A stretch of DNA of 64,000 nt from Symbiodinium natans (lineage: Eukaryota; Sar; Dinophyceae; Suessiales; Symbiodiniaceae): assembly GCA_905221605.1 (NCBI GenBank), contig CAJNDS010002135.1:1-64000 (forward strand). The letters run 5' to 3'. A program made the translations under genes and the position numbers. The notes under the pieces are model-generated. The model was not told the DNA's origin, ran no database searches, and saw only the letters and a program-made list of their open reading frames with translations. This document shows positions 1 through 10,700 of the stretch, in pieces. Numbering within the stretch: the first letter of the stretch is position 1; each line of letters begins with the position of its first letter.

Positions 1-22
1 GCACTTGAGCATGCTGGGTTCA

Positions 23-95
23 GGGTTTAGGGTTTAGGGTTTAGGGTTTAGGGTTTAGGGTTTGGGGTTCAGGGTTTAGGGTTCAGGGTGGGTGG
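23..95. repeat. Telomere-like TTTAGGG tract
   Basis: About ten tandem or near-tandem copies of TTTAGGG with variants (TTCAGGG, TTTGGGG). This heptamer is the telomere unit of plants and of several alveolates including dinoflagellates. The tract is short and degenerate, and similar tracts lie elsewhere in the window, so it reads as interstitial telomere-like DNA rather than a chromosome end. Confidence 0.85.
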
Positions 96-344
96 CCGCA
101 CAGACTTCGCCAAGGTCCTTCTGTGCCACGTCCCCCAGTCGACCGAGGCATTCCATGCTGGGCGCGGCAGCCTGAAAAAGTGCTTGGGCTGCTTGGAACG
201 CTCAACGGCACTCACTCACTCACTCGCCGCAAACCCCTAAAGTCCCCGCAATCTAGGATTAACAAGCAGATTACGCACAATCTGCTTGTCAGACGTCAAA
301 CCATACAACGTTTTGAGAGACTCAGGAAGTGTGTTGCTGGCACA

Positions 345-941
345 TCAGGCAGCATGGCATTCTACATGATGATCCATGATGAGTTCTGAGTTATGAGCGG
401 AATCCAACCACATCCCTTCCCAGCATTCCGTCCTCTGCTGCCTCTTCCTTGTTCTCTTTCGGCAGTTGGTTACGCCACCTGCACTAGCTCTCGAAATGAA
501 AATGACACACAAGATACGACAACATGTCCCCACCACGGGCTGGCTGATCTCACTCCGGAGCCGCCTGTCCACTACTGCCGCAACAGCGCTTCCAAGGTGC
601 GCGTCCTGGCTACGGTCGTCGAAGACAACCTGGATGAACTGCTCAACTGCTAGGCCCAGGCCCAAGTTCACAGCTTCACTGTCTCTTGTAAAGTTGAAGC
701 TGCCAGCTGCTGAGGCTGGGGCTTCCAACTGCGACAGCAGGTCCGCTGCCATGGAGCTCACCTCAGTTCCGCTTTCGCAGATCTCCGATGAGAGCTTGGT
801 GAAGCAACTGCCAATACAAGGCTTCCCTGATGATTGCGGTAAAGCAGGACTAACAGTAAAGTAAAGAAACCCGCAAAGCACCGCGGGCTGCAGCCAGGTT
901 TCCCAGTCCGTCCGCTGCTCGGAGGCGGCCAAAGCAGCCAA
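345..941 (-). CDS. Weak candidate exon, unknown protein
   Basis: A 198-codon minus-strand open frame. Its middle part (roughly 540-760) has protein-like composition with alternating hydrophobic and charged residues. The two other frames here are also partly open and no domain is recognised. It could be an exon of a gene leaving the window or chance. Minus orientation matches every supported gene nearby. Confidence 0.2.
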   Translation of the reverse strand: MAALAASEQRTDWETWLQPAVLCGFLYFTVSPALPQSSGKPCIGSCFTKLSSEICESGTEVSSMAADLLSQLEAPASAAGSFNFTRDSEAVNLGLGLAVEQFIQVVFDDRSQDAHLGSAVAAVVDRRLRSEISQPVVGTCCRILCVIFISRASAGGVTNCRKRTRKRQQRTECWEGMWLDSAHNSELIMDHHVECHAA

Positions 942-2640
942 GAGTTCCTCCTGTCAGGCTGCGATATGTGCCATCAGAGACCGGTGAGGCACGTGCCGCA
1001 AAGTCCTTCCTATCGCGTTCGTGCTCTGATGGGCGCATCCCGCAAGCACATCCAACACAAACCTCAGTCCTTGGGAGGCTCTTTGGGTGGCTTTGCCGGC
1101 TCCGGTTCAGACACCGGAGGGGCTGCCTGTTCCTGGATGCATGACAGCTGCAACATGTTGCAAATCTGACGAATCAGGCCAGAATCTCTTTTGTGCCTGC
1201 ATCCTCAATAAAGAAGCAGCTTAAAGCCAAATGTCTGGGTGTCACAGATATTTCCGGGCGGTGCCTGAATCAATTGCAAGGCCGGTTTCCTGGGGTCTCC
1301 AGCGTTTGCTCTGTGACAACAATCTACAACAACCCAAAAGCCACAAATAACACACAAGGGTGCAATTAATGAAGCGGCCGCCAGCGACAAGAACTGCCAA
1401 GCGAGCACACCCGGCACAAACCAGTAAGGCTCCGAAGGATGACAAGAGAATACAAGAGACCACCCAGTACCAAAACAAAAAAACCCATTAACGCCAAACA
1501 TGCTGAGGATCTAAGAGGTGACGGCACAGGGCCACAGAGACTTGTGTGGTGAGCAGATATGATTGTCAGGAGCCATCCCCAAAGGAAGGCAGCATGCAGC
1601 TGCCTCCTCCTCTTCCTCCTCCTGCGCAGGCTCCTCAGAGCCCTCGACGCGCAGCTCCCGGAGCTTCTGGCGAAGTTCCTGCTTTACTCTGGGGCCGGGG
1701 CTTGGGGTTGAAGATTTGAAGATGGCTTCTGATAGCTTGAGGCTCAAGGCACGGGAACGGCACGTTGCTGAAAAGTAGCCACGGCTGCCAACGCAAGTAA
1801 AATCGGGAACCCTTAGTGCTGCAACTTTCTGGATGACAGCAACAAGACGATAGCCGTTATCAGGCTTTTCCTGGAAAGCGTTGTCTTACTGGGGGACTCC
1901 GTGTGGAAGAGCAGTGGGGGGAGGGGATTAGCAGATTCTTCAATCGCATTCTGGCTGCATGGCACAAGCAAGGAGAGGTGCCATGCTGTATGGATCTGTC
2001 AGCTGGCAGCAAAGCAGAGAGAAAAGCGTGAGGGCCAACTATGCCCTGACCCTGCCCACCAAACCCCAAGGCAAGCAACCTGCTCCAGGCTGCCACAGCT
2101 ACTACGACTATCATTGGACTCAACGTACCAGAATACTTCTGCACTTGCACACCTAGCAGCCCTAGCATGAAGCTTCTTTCAAGCTCCCTGATTTGGAGTG
2201 TCCTGTAGCTCCTCATTCTTCTGGCTACCTTCGACCAGGCACTCCTTGGCACTAAGGCACTAGATTCACCAGGTTGCCGGTTGCCCGGCTTCGCTGCGTG
2301 TTGTCGGGGGTCTGACGCCATCGTATCGATTAAACAAAGTGCTGACTCAGTCTCCGCTCTGCCGAATGACTGACTGGTCAATCAGACTGCAGCAAGACAA
2401 AGCTCCTTTTCCCCGGTCTGCCTACCACCGCACTGGCTCTGTCCGCAATGTGCAGCAACAGACACGTGAGATTGCACGCTTGAGACCTGGTCGCTTGCTC
2501 TTCCGCTCTGTCCAACGACCCCTCGACCCCTGACGATCGGTCTCTCCACCCTCCATTGGCAGCACCAAGCACCGGTGCGAGCACAATGGGCATGCTGGAC
2601 ATGTGAGACATTCACCGTGCTGGAATGAGGAAGATGACGT
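942..2640. other. No supported gene; one possible coiled-coil exon
   Basis: No recognisable gene. The only coding hint is a Lys/Arg/Glu-rich minus-strand stretch at about 1575-1700 with a run of seven Glu, compatible with a short coiled-coil exon. It overlaps a GGA/TCC-rich tract (1600-1625) that could produce the same pattern by composition alone. Confidence 0.35.
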
Positions 2641-2667
2641 TATGTACAGGCTGCCCTCCGGCAGAAA

Positions 2668-5600
2668 CTAAACCAACACTTCTTTTGCACAGGGTCTCTT
2701 TTCAAACCAAGCGGTGAGGATGCTGGACGTGTTGAGCAGCGGCTTGAAGAGCTTGGGTTCCGGACGCTTTCCCAGAATCTGCGACAGCCGGCTAAGAATC
2801 GGATCTGTGTCGAAGTCACAGAAAACCAGATCATAGGAAGAGGATGCGAGGGGAATGCTTGAATTGACGTAAGGAGGCAAGGCATATGTCCATCGCTGGT
2901 TCAACTCAGCGAGAAGCTTCTGCAGAATGGCGCCACCCAAGCCCTCCAACTTCAGCCAAAAGTTGGCGTATGGAGAGGCAGTGTAGACGTCATCGATGTG
3001 GACGGGTCCGGGGAAGATGTCGTAGCTAAGCGCGCCCGTCCCAACGATCGCGATTTGAGTTTGTGGGGAGTCTAGCAGCGTGTTGGGGATCACCTGGCTC
3101 ATATAGAACGTCCACCTGGCTGCCGTTTGTTGACTGCCCTCACCCACAAGTATCTTCTGAACCGTGGCCTAGTACGTCTAGCGTTGTCTCTCTGCAAATG
3201 AGGAACAACTCTGCATCGGGAGGCACTGCTTTAATGGCAAGCGCATGCTCTCCACAGTCTCGGGACTCTCGGGAAGCAATTTCGTCCAAGCCGCAAAGAG
3301 CTGTTCCCCAATGGGACAAGCAAACGATATCTCTGCGTGGAGCATCCGAGCGCGCGATCCTTGGGGTGAGCAAGGGTGGAGCAAGGTACACACACGTGCA
3401 CAAGCCTTCAGTTGAAGGAGCCACCATTATGGCCACTTGCTTCATTCACCGAGCGCACCCGCAAACAACAGAACTACATAGCATTGCAGGGCACATATTA
3501 ACATATTATGTTCAAGTATCGCTGCCAGCAGTCTTGCGTGCAGTGCGTATGGCCTGAGCAGTCACCGCACCCGAGGCAGTGGAAAGGTTCGACGCGCTGC
3601 GATTCACTGCACCTCGTGGGGGCGGCGGGCAGATGCAATCTTGGACTCAGCAACTACATAATACATGATATACAATGTATGTTTGAACAACACAAAATAA
3701 AGAATATGAGATACAAGATAATGCCATATTACAGTAATAACTGTGGAACAACTTCCGAGCCCGACCTGCAAGGTGCTGAATGCTGCCCGAGATGTTGACG
3801 TGGTCAAAGCGCAGCCCGTCAGCTTCATGAGAGTAGGACAGAAAGCCCACCTCGGCGGGAGGGGCTAGGTCAGGGGAGTCGCGGTCAACAACCCTCTTTG
3901 AATTCGTCATCCTAGATCTTCAGAAGCCTGGGTCGCCTACTAATTAAACTTCCTTGAAGACACTGCCCGGCTCGAGCCGCATGCTGCCATGCAAAGCACT
4001 AGAGCTATGAGCAGCACTCTGCCAAGTCGCCGTGTCCAGCTTGCATCCTGCTTCATAGACCTTATGACAAGGCAAGGGAGCAAGTATAATTCTAGCGCAG
4101 CTCGCTTTGCTCTTGCGACCCTTGCCCAGGCTAAGAGCCGTTTCGCCTGAGCAAAGGCCTTGATGAGTCTTACATGGCTGTAGCTTTGCCAGAAGCTTTA
4201 TGAGTCGCGCGACACTGCGTAAGGCATCCGTTCTCTTGAAATTATAACTCTCTGCCAAGTGTCGGATGCATACTTGTCGAGCTGCCTGCTTCGAAGTCGA
4301 AGAGGTTTCGACTAGTGACTGATTTCTACATGACATGTTCAGCACATCGTTACAAAGCATCAACCGCCGGCAGCCGCACCTGTAACCGCGCCTGTGCGAG
4401 TGACCGGCCAGAATCTGCAGTGGCTTTGTGGATCCCATGCCCTCACGGACAGCAGCCCAAATCTTGTCAACCAGGGGGTCGCGGTAGTCCATGTGAGCCA
4501 AGACCACCACCCCATCGCTCAGGCCGGCATGCTCCTGGGTACACCAAATTTCCAAACTCGTGAACGCACAGGCAGAGGGGCAACGTTTTCCCATGCTCAC
4601 GAGCCTTGAGGGCTTCTTTGAACCACTCGGACGCCAGTGTTTCCTCGACGTCCAGAACTTCAACAGCATCGCAGTGATCTTCCATGTTGTATAGGAAGCC
4701 GAAGGTCAGCAGCTTCGTGCCAAACTTCCCTTCCACGAGGGCATATCGGTTTCCAACAGGCTGGAGTGTTGATGACCACACCACATTCGAGGTCAGGTAT
4801 CCTTGGCTGCATTGCAGCTATACTATACGTAGGCACCGGAGCCCTATAAACTACGAGTATCGACAGTCTCTGTTTTTCGCACCTGTTACGCTGAATTGTC
4901 GTCACGGGAAGTTGACTCATGTGGGCAGCGACCCCACTGGCGCCCCAAATCCTCAGGAAGCCAAAATGGGCCCAAATACCTCTTGCAGCCAGAGGCACGG
5001 CCCTTCCAGGAGGCAATGTAGCCCGACTCCTTGAGGCCAACCACTGGGCATGCAGGGCCCTCCACCTGAGCCCAGCTCACAAAGCCATAGCACTCCATAG
5101 CATCTAGCCATAGCACTCCATATAGCACTCAAATGCACGAAAATATTCTCTCTGTTGCCGTGCCACCATGCCGTGGCCATCTCGTTGATACAGCTCGTGA
5201 TTGCCAAGATTAAGAGCATCGTAGCGCGCTGTCTGCAATACAGGGGACAAGAATGCCACGTGATCCGGGGCAGTTGCTGAAAGACCCGTTCCATCGTTGA
5301 TGTCTCCGTTATCGAAGAAGAACACATCTCGATGTTCTGCATGGGCTGCACTCCGAAGATGGTCCAACACCGAGACCACATGAGCCAAGGACGCGTTCAA
5401 GGGCGCATCGTGGCTGCGCCCTTCGATCCAGGAGTGCAGGTCTGTAGTGACGAGCATATTGACATCCCCCAACTTGATGGTTGATAGTGGCTCTGGGCAA
5501 GCTTCGGCATAGTCATCGCAGCAGTCATCAAAGCTGAAGCAGGATGGGTTGCAAAAGCACGTTGCAGTTGGATCGTGGCCGCCACAGCCGATTGTCTTGC

Positions 5601-5670
5601 AACTAGACGAAGAGCTTCCACCTTCCCTGAAAAAGAACAAGGCCCCCAGGCATATCCAGTGGCGGAGCAT
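2668..5670 (-). CDS. Secreted somatomedin-B metallophosphoesterase (5'-nucleotidase-like), multi-exon
   Basis: Predicted extracellular or vacuolar phosphoesterase acting on nucleotides or another phosphate ester. Exon 1 (5670-5129) has a hydrophobic leader (residues 1-14) and a somatomedin-B domain with eight cysteines (C24, 29, 38, 40, 44, 50, 51, 58). The calcineurin-like fold then starts: D77-L-H79, G122-D123, and G-N157-H-E. Exon 1 ends TTTGA|GTGCTA; exon 2 (4806-4605) resumes in phase with GYLTSNV and a KFGTK-type strand. Exon 2 ends at a GC donor followed by a 70-bp intron. Exon 3 (4534-4380) carries AHMDYRDP and the metal-binding GHSH. Later parts are visible near 4080-4040 (EAGCKLDTATW), 3830-3780, 3380-3200 and in the C-terminal exon from about 3120 to the stop at 2668 (5'-nucleotidase C-like, GTGALSYDIFPG). 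The order matches fungal YHR202W-type phosphoesterases. The last exon joins are not resolved. Confidence 0.85.
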
Positions 5671-7070
5671 TGCTCACTCTGTCTTTGGGCCGAGATACTT
5701 CGCATGAGCTTGGCTTGGGTATGTGTAGCCATCAGACATGCACTGGCACTTTGCGAAGCGCAAGCGACGCTGTCAACCTGGCCTGAAAGGAATGTATGTG
5801 ACTCGGCATGAAACCCCTTACACATCCTTACACCCCAAGCCCTCTGAGCACAGACTTCCTCCCATCTCAGCCAAAGCTCATGAGCCTTGAGCAGGAGCCT
5901 GGGTTGGCATTTAACGGCTTGAGTGCAAGTTAAAGCTGCCTAGTCAATCAGGTTTGCTTGTATCTATTCCTCCATGCCTCTATGCTTCTGAAACCGCATC
6001 CAACATCTGCCAGGAGAAAGAATGGGTTGTCGGTTCAACAGATTTCCTTGCCAGGATGCTCCCTGGAGCTACCCTCCACCTCCAGCGCCACCTCTTCGGC
6101 GTCCGCAGGCGGCTCCTCACTTCAACAATCCCCGTCAAGTTCGGGATGTCTTGAAAAACAAAAAGTAGTTTACAGTGGAGAGATGTCTGTAGGTTTTTAA
6201 GGGGTTCGGCTTTAAAATTTGGGGGGCGATAAGTTCATGTTTAGGGTGGGGGGGGGAGCTGAGGAGCTGAAAAGACTTGAAGAGATCATGTTCGTGGTCA
6301 AGCCTGACGCTTCCGCCGCTGCCGCCGCTGTAGCAGAAGCCGCTGCCGATCCTGGAAGAAAAAAAGGTATTGTCAGGAATTGCATGTTCCAATCTGTGTG
6401 AAACCGGGTGACAACTTTCTCAGGTCTCCTCTTCCTCTCCTCGGAGCTCCAGCAAGCGAGCCTGGCAGGAGTACTGCAAGACCCTGACCACTCTCCAAAC
6501 AGGTTCAAGGAATAAAGGGTTCAATGCGACTTCAAGTGCTCGAACAACCCGCCGATCGGCAGGGTTCGGTCGCTTAGACTCCCAAGAAACGGGAGGTTCA
6601 AACTCGCGCGCCGATGCACCTTCATTTCCTCGCACTGTTGCTTGGCAGCGCTGGTGTCTACAGTCATATCGCCCTTGGTGTTCTGGCGCTTCCTTGGCTG
6701 CCGTCCAGTGAGAAAGTTAAGGTGCCCAATTCACACCCTTTTAAGCTGCTTTCCAAACGGACGTTGCAGCACCATACGAGGTTGGCACTGTCTTCATGAT
6801 GGGCCAGGTGCGGCACATTCAGATGCAGTCAGGAGGCAAGCGCGATGGACTCAACCCTGGCAGGTCGGCTACCGTTCGGCCTCCTGCCTGGCGGATGGAG
6901 TGTGCAACGCCATTCACATATCAAGGAGGTCTTAGTGCGGTCGGCTCGTTCAAAGGTCCGCTGCGATCTTTGGAAAACGGGACTGACATCTAACGAGCTG
7001 CACATACTACGTATATGGTACCCCGCCCATGTGCCCACCTCTCTGTTTGTCTTCTTCCTGCAGGTCTCGA
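5671..7070. other. No supported gene
   Basis: Upstream of the phosphoesterase gene. I see short open frames on both strands, including an Ala-rich triplet-repeat stretch at 6315-6350, but no recognisable domain and no similarity to the cassette modules. The promoter or trans-splicing acceptor of the phosphoesterase gene probably lies at the low-coordinate end but cannot be pointed to. Confidence 0.4.
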
Positions 7071-7074
7071 TTGT

Positions 7075-7470
7075 TCTTGAAAACGTTGTTTTTTGGGACA
7101 GTACATAGGCATCTCTCTTTAAAACATTGTTTTCTCTTGGGACGGTACAGCACTTTTGAGGCCTGGGATTGCAAAAACGCTGTGCTGTCCCAGAGCAACA
7201 AATCTTTTTAAGCAAAAACAAGCCAAAAAAAAGCTGTACTGTCCCAGCAAAAACCAAAAAAACTTTTGAGACCTCCAGGCCATTTAGCGCCCCGAGGTCT
7301 CTCAAGATTTGTTTCAATTTGCTTTTTGGGACAGTACAGAAGACATTTTTTTGGGGATAGTACAGCGTTTTTGCAGTCCCAGGCCCCCAAAATCTTGCAC
7401 TGTCCAAAAAAACTCCCCAATCTCTTTAATTTAAGCAAGAACAAGCAAAAAAACCGTACTGTACCAACCC
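7075..7470. repeat. Dispersed hairpin repeat, GGGACAGTACAG family (left copy)
   Basis: Contains several direct and inverted copies of GGGACAGTACAG / CTGTACTGTCCC (for example near 7098, 7140, 7230, 7330, 7360) separated by A- or T-rich linkers. The same motif builds the tandem satellite at 37.4-38.5 kb. Open frames across this block on both strands are products of the repeat. Confidence 0.75.
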
Positions 7471-7739
7471 CCCCCCCCCACCCCGCCCCGGCAAAAAAAA
7501 AGCAACATCTTCGCCATTTAGTGCCCCGAGGTCTCTAAAGATAGTTATTCCCTCAAGTTCAAACTGAAAATGGCTTCATGGGTTGTCAGCGTGTTTGCTT
7601 CTTTTTGCTCAAAAAGATGGTTGTTTCTTTGTGACAGTACCCAAAAACCAACAACAACACCAATCCAACTAGACACCCAACCCTGTCGGTTCAATACACT
7701 CAGATTTAGGCATAGATGTCGAGGTAGACAGCTCTCTGT

Positions 7740-10700
7740 ACCAATGTCCTCTTCGTCAGCGAGCCGCTCGGCCATCTTGGAGGCTGCAGCCTGCATCTGC
7801 ATGAACTGTAACCTACTATATATATAAATGTATATACATATCTATATATATATATATATATACATATACAAATACATATACGTATACATATACATATACA
7901 TATATATATATATACAAATATAAATATATAAATATATATATATATATTGCATTTGTTTCAATGTACCATCGCCTGGAGCTCTTCGAGTCCGACGAGCTGA
8001 CGCCAGGCTTCAATCTCGTCCATGGCTTCGGAATCTTTTTGCATCACCTCAGCTGAAGTCCAGTCTGCCAATAGCCTGCCTGTGCTTGCAGAATGCTGGG
8101 GCTTAGGCCTCGCTGAGAGATTTCTCCTGCTCTTGGAGGCCTGAACATGTTGAAAGTTTCGGCACCAGTGGCTCAGCATGTGATGGACCAAAATTGCGAG
8201 CATCATTGGTGTTGGCAGCACGCAGCACTGTTCGCTGGCGAAACCAAACAAGCTGCAAAGTCTGCTGTCCCAAAGCTTCTTCAAGGTCTCTCTCTTACTT
8301 CCCTCCCAAGCCATCCCGATGCTGAGTGGCATCACTACAAAATGAGGGGCATCCCTAACTGCACACGGCTTTTCGTTTAACAATGCGGGACCTTGTTCCT
8401 GACTAAAAATAGCAGGCTCAGCAGTAGCAGGCCAACCAATAGTTGCTGATTGTGTACGTCACATTGGAGAGCACCGCACTTTGTGGGCAAATGCCGGGTG
8501 TTGCGGGCGTGGCGCTGCCTACAAGCGAAGGACCTGTAGTATCAAACTGCGCTCACTGCAACCCGATTCTGTCCTGGCCTTCGCAATGCTCAGCCGCCAA
8601 AGCTCCGAATTCCGCACCCGATGCTGCAATCCTGGGGACAGCCCGGCTGTTGCAGCTTGGAAGCTCGGGTGGTGTACAGGGGCTCGGAAGCTGGAGGGGT
8701 GTACAGGGATTTTGGTGACAGGTAGTCGGTAGGGGGTATTCTTTCCCAACTCCACGACCGATCCGCAACCATAAGGACAGCCCAGCAGCTGCTCGAGTTC
8801 TTCCTTCACAGCCTCCACAAGTTGGACGAAATAGGTCAGGATTGGAGGCTGCGTGTCTAGGGTTTGAGGTGCGAGCGACCCCCATTCCCTTTACCAGACT
8901 ATACCTATATACGCGTTTTACGAACAGAGGTGCCAAACACAGTGCCGTACTCACCCCATCAGATCCCATCAGTCTAAGCACAAACAACAAGAAATAGCAG
9001 CGCCAGAGCCTCCTCAGCTTTTCCCCGTTTGCGCCTCGGCCGAAGGCCGAGCCGCTGCCGCTCGGCGTCCTCATCAAGGAGTCTACACAGGAAGGGGGTA
9101 GGACTTGGGGTTTATTGAGGGCTTGGGGTTGAGGGATGTTGAGGATGTAGCAACAGGACATAACAGGCCGTGAAAGCAAGGAATTCCACCTTGAGGGCGA
9201 CTGCTCCGCGCTGTGCCGTCACTGCACTCGCATTCACAGGGGTCCTCTGACAGCTGCGCCAAACCTAAGAGACATTGCAAGGTGAGTGCATCGATAACCC
9301 GGTTGTGAGGGAGAAATTTTCGTGGCTGGCACACTGACAAGTTGCCATTGCATCTTCTTTGGCGGACGAGTAGCGTCTGCGGGCTTCGGCCACCGCTTCC
9401 GAAGTATCCACCTTGACACGCAGCTGCACCATCATAGGGTGTCATAAAAGTGGGAGCTCACAAAAAAATCTAGGATCGTCGAGCGTCGCAAGAACGGCCA
9501 TTGCTATTGGTGTGTATCGCCACTGGGCTTAGGCCCCTCGTCCCACCCCCCTCCCCCGCAGCCACACCTTCAGAGCATTGCCCATTAACAGAAGATGGCA
9601 GAAGCCCTGTCTCATGACAGCAGTCCGAAGTCCTATGCGTTCAGCCTTCGGTAAACTCTGAAAAACATACAGATTTCCCATGAGTCTTGATCCCCTGTCG
9701 CCTCAGAGCAAACACCCTGCTGTGAGTGCATACTCCAGCCACCCTAAAAGGACATTTTGGACTTAGCAAGTGCCTAATTCGCCGGGAGCTTGCAGCTGCA
9801 ACAAGGCTGAGCATCCGTAAAACACTTGGACCACGACAGCCTCGCTTCGGTCGAGCTGCCTCTGTGAGCAGGACTATATACATATATATGTATATTTATT
9901 TATGTATTCATGCTTATAATATATATATATATATGTATTTATTCATATTTATTTATATTTATTTATTTTTCATATTCATATTCATATTTATATTTATATT
10001 CATATTTATGTTTATATTTATTCATATTTATTTATATAATTTTATATATGAAGTGGGCTTAGCTTGGGGTGCAGTCAGTACCAGCTGCTGGGGTGGCCGA
10101 AGTTTAACACTGCGCTTCAAGCCCAGCCCAAACACAAGTGTTGCATGAGCTGCCTATACTGCTGTGGATACAGCCACCTCCCTTCGTAGTTGTCAGTGAA
10201 CTGCGCCTGCGCTTGTTCTTGACGCCCTCAGAGTGCTGCTGCTCCTGCTCATGGCACCATTGCATTCCAAAAAGAGCCAGAACGTCCCGGTCTTTGCCAG
10301 CCGCAGCTCCTCTCCAGTGGGCGCCTGGATCGTGATTTGGATAGTCAGCTGCTCCAGGCTCTCGGTCAGCTTGCCACGCCACCTAAACTCTAAGACTCTA
10401 AGTGTGTTGCGGGACATTGTGACAGTCTAGGAAAAGGCGGAACACCAAGCTGCAGAAAGCTAATGTGCACACACATTTGCATCTGTGCCCGCTGCATGCA
10501 AGTGCGTGCGCACTCCCGTACATCCACCGCAGCCCCCTTTACAGGCGCAGCAAGGACTGGATGAGTCATGCGACTTTACACCAGACGATGCCACTTCAAG
10601 ACTCAAGGCAACTCGAAGCACTCCCTATGTCTCTGCTGCCACTTTGTGCTGAATCAGCTATTAAACCATGTTCTGCCAAGCTGCAAGGAATCAATGAGGC

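Noticed and set aside
23-95. True chromosome end
   Set aside because: Only about 70 degenerate bases, not at base 1, with similar tracts internally in both orientations.
4951-4980. GCCAAAATGGGCCC, resembling a reverse spliced leader
   Set aside because: Breaks from the leader after the core and lies inside an intron of the phosphoesterase gene.
6829-7407. 192-codon minus-strand frame
   Set aside because: Covers the GGGACAGTACAG hairpin repeat; its TVPK/TVPR motifs are the repeat translated.
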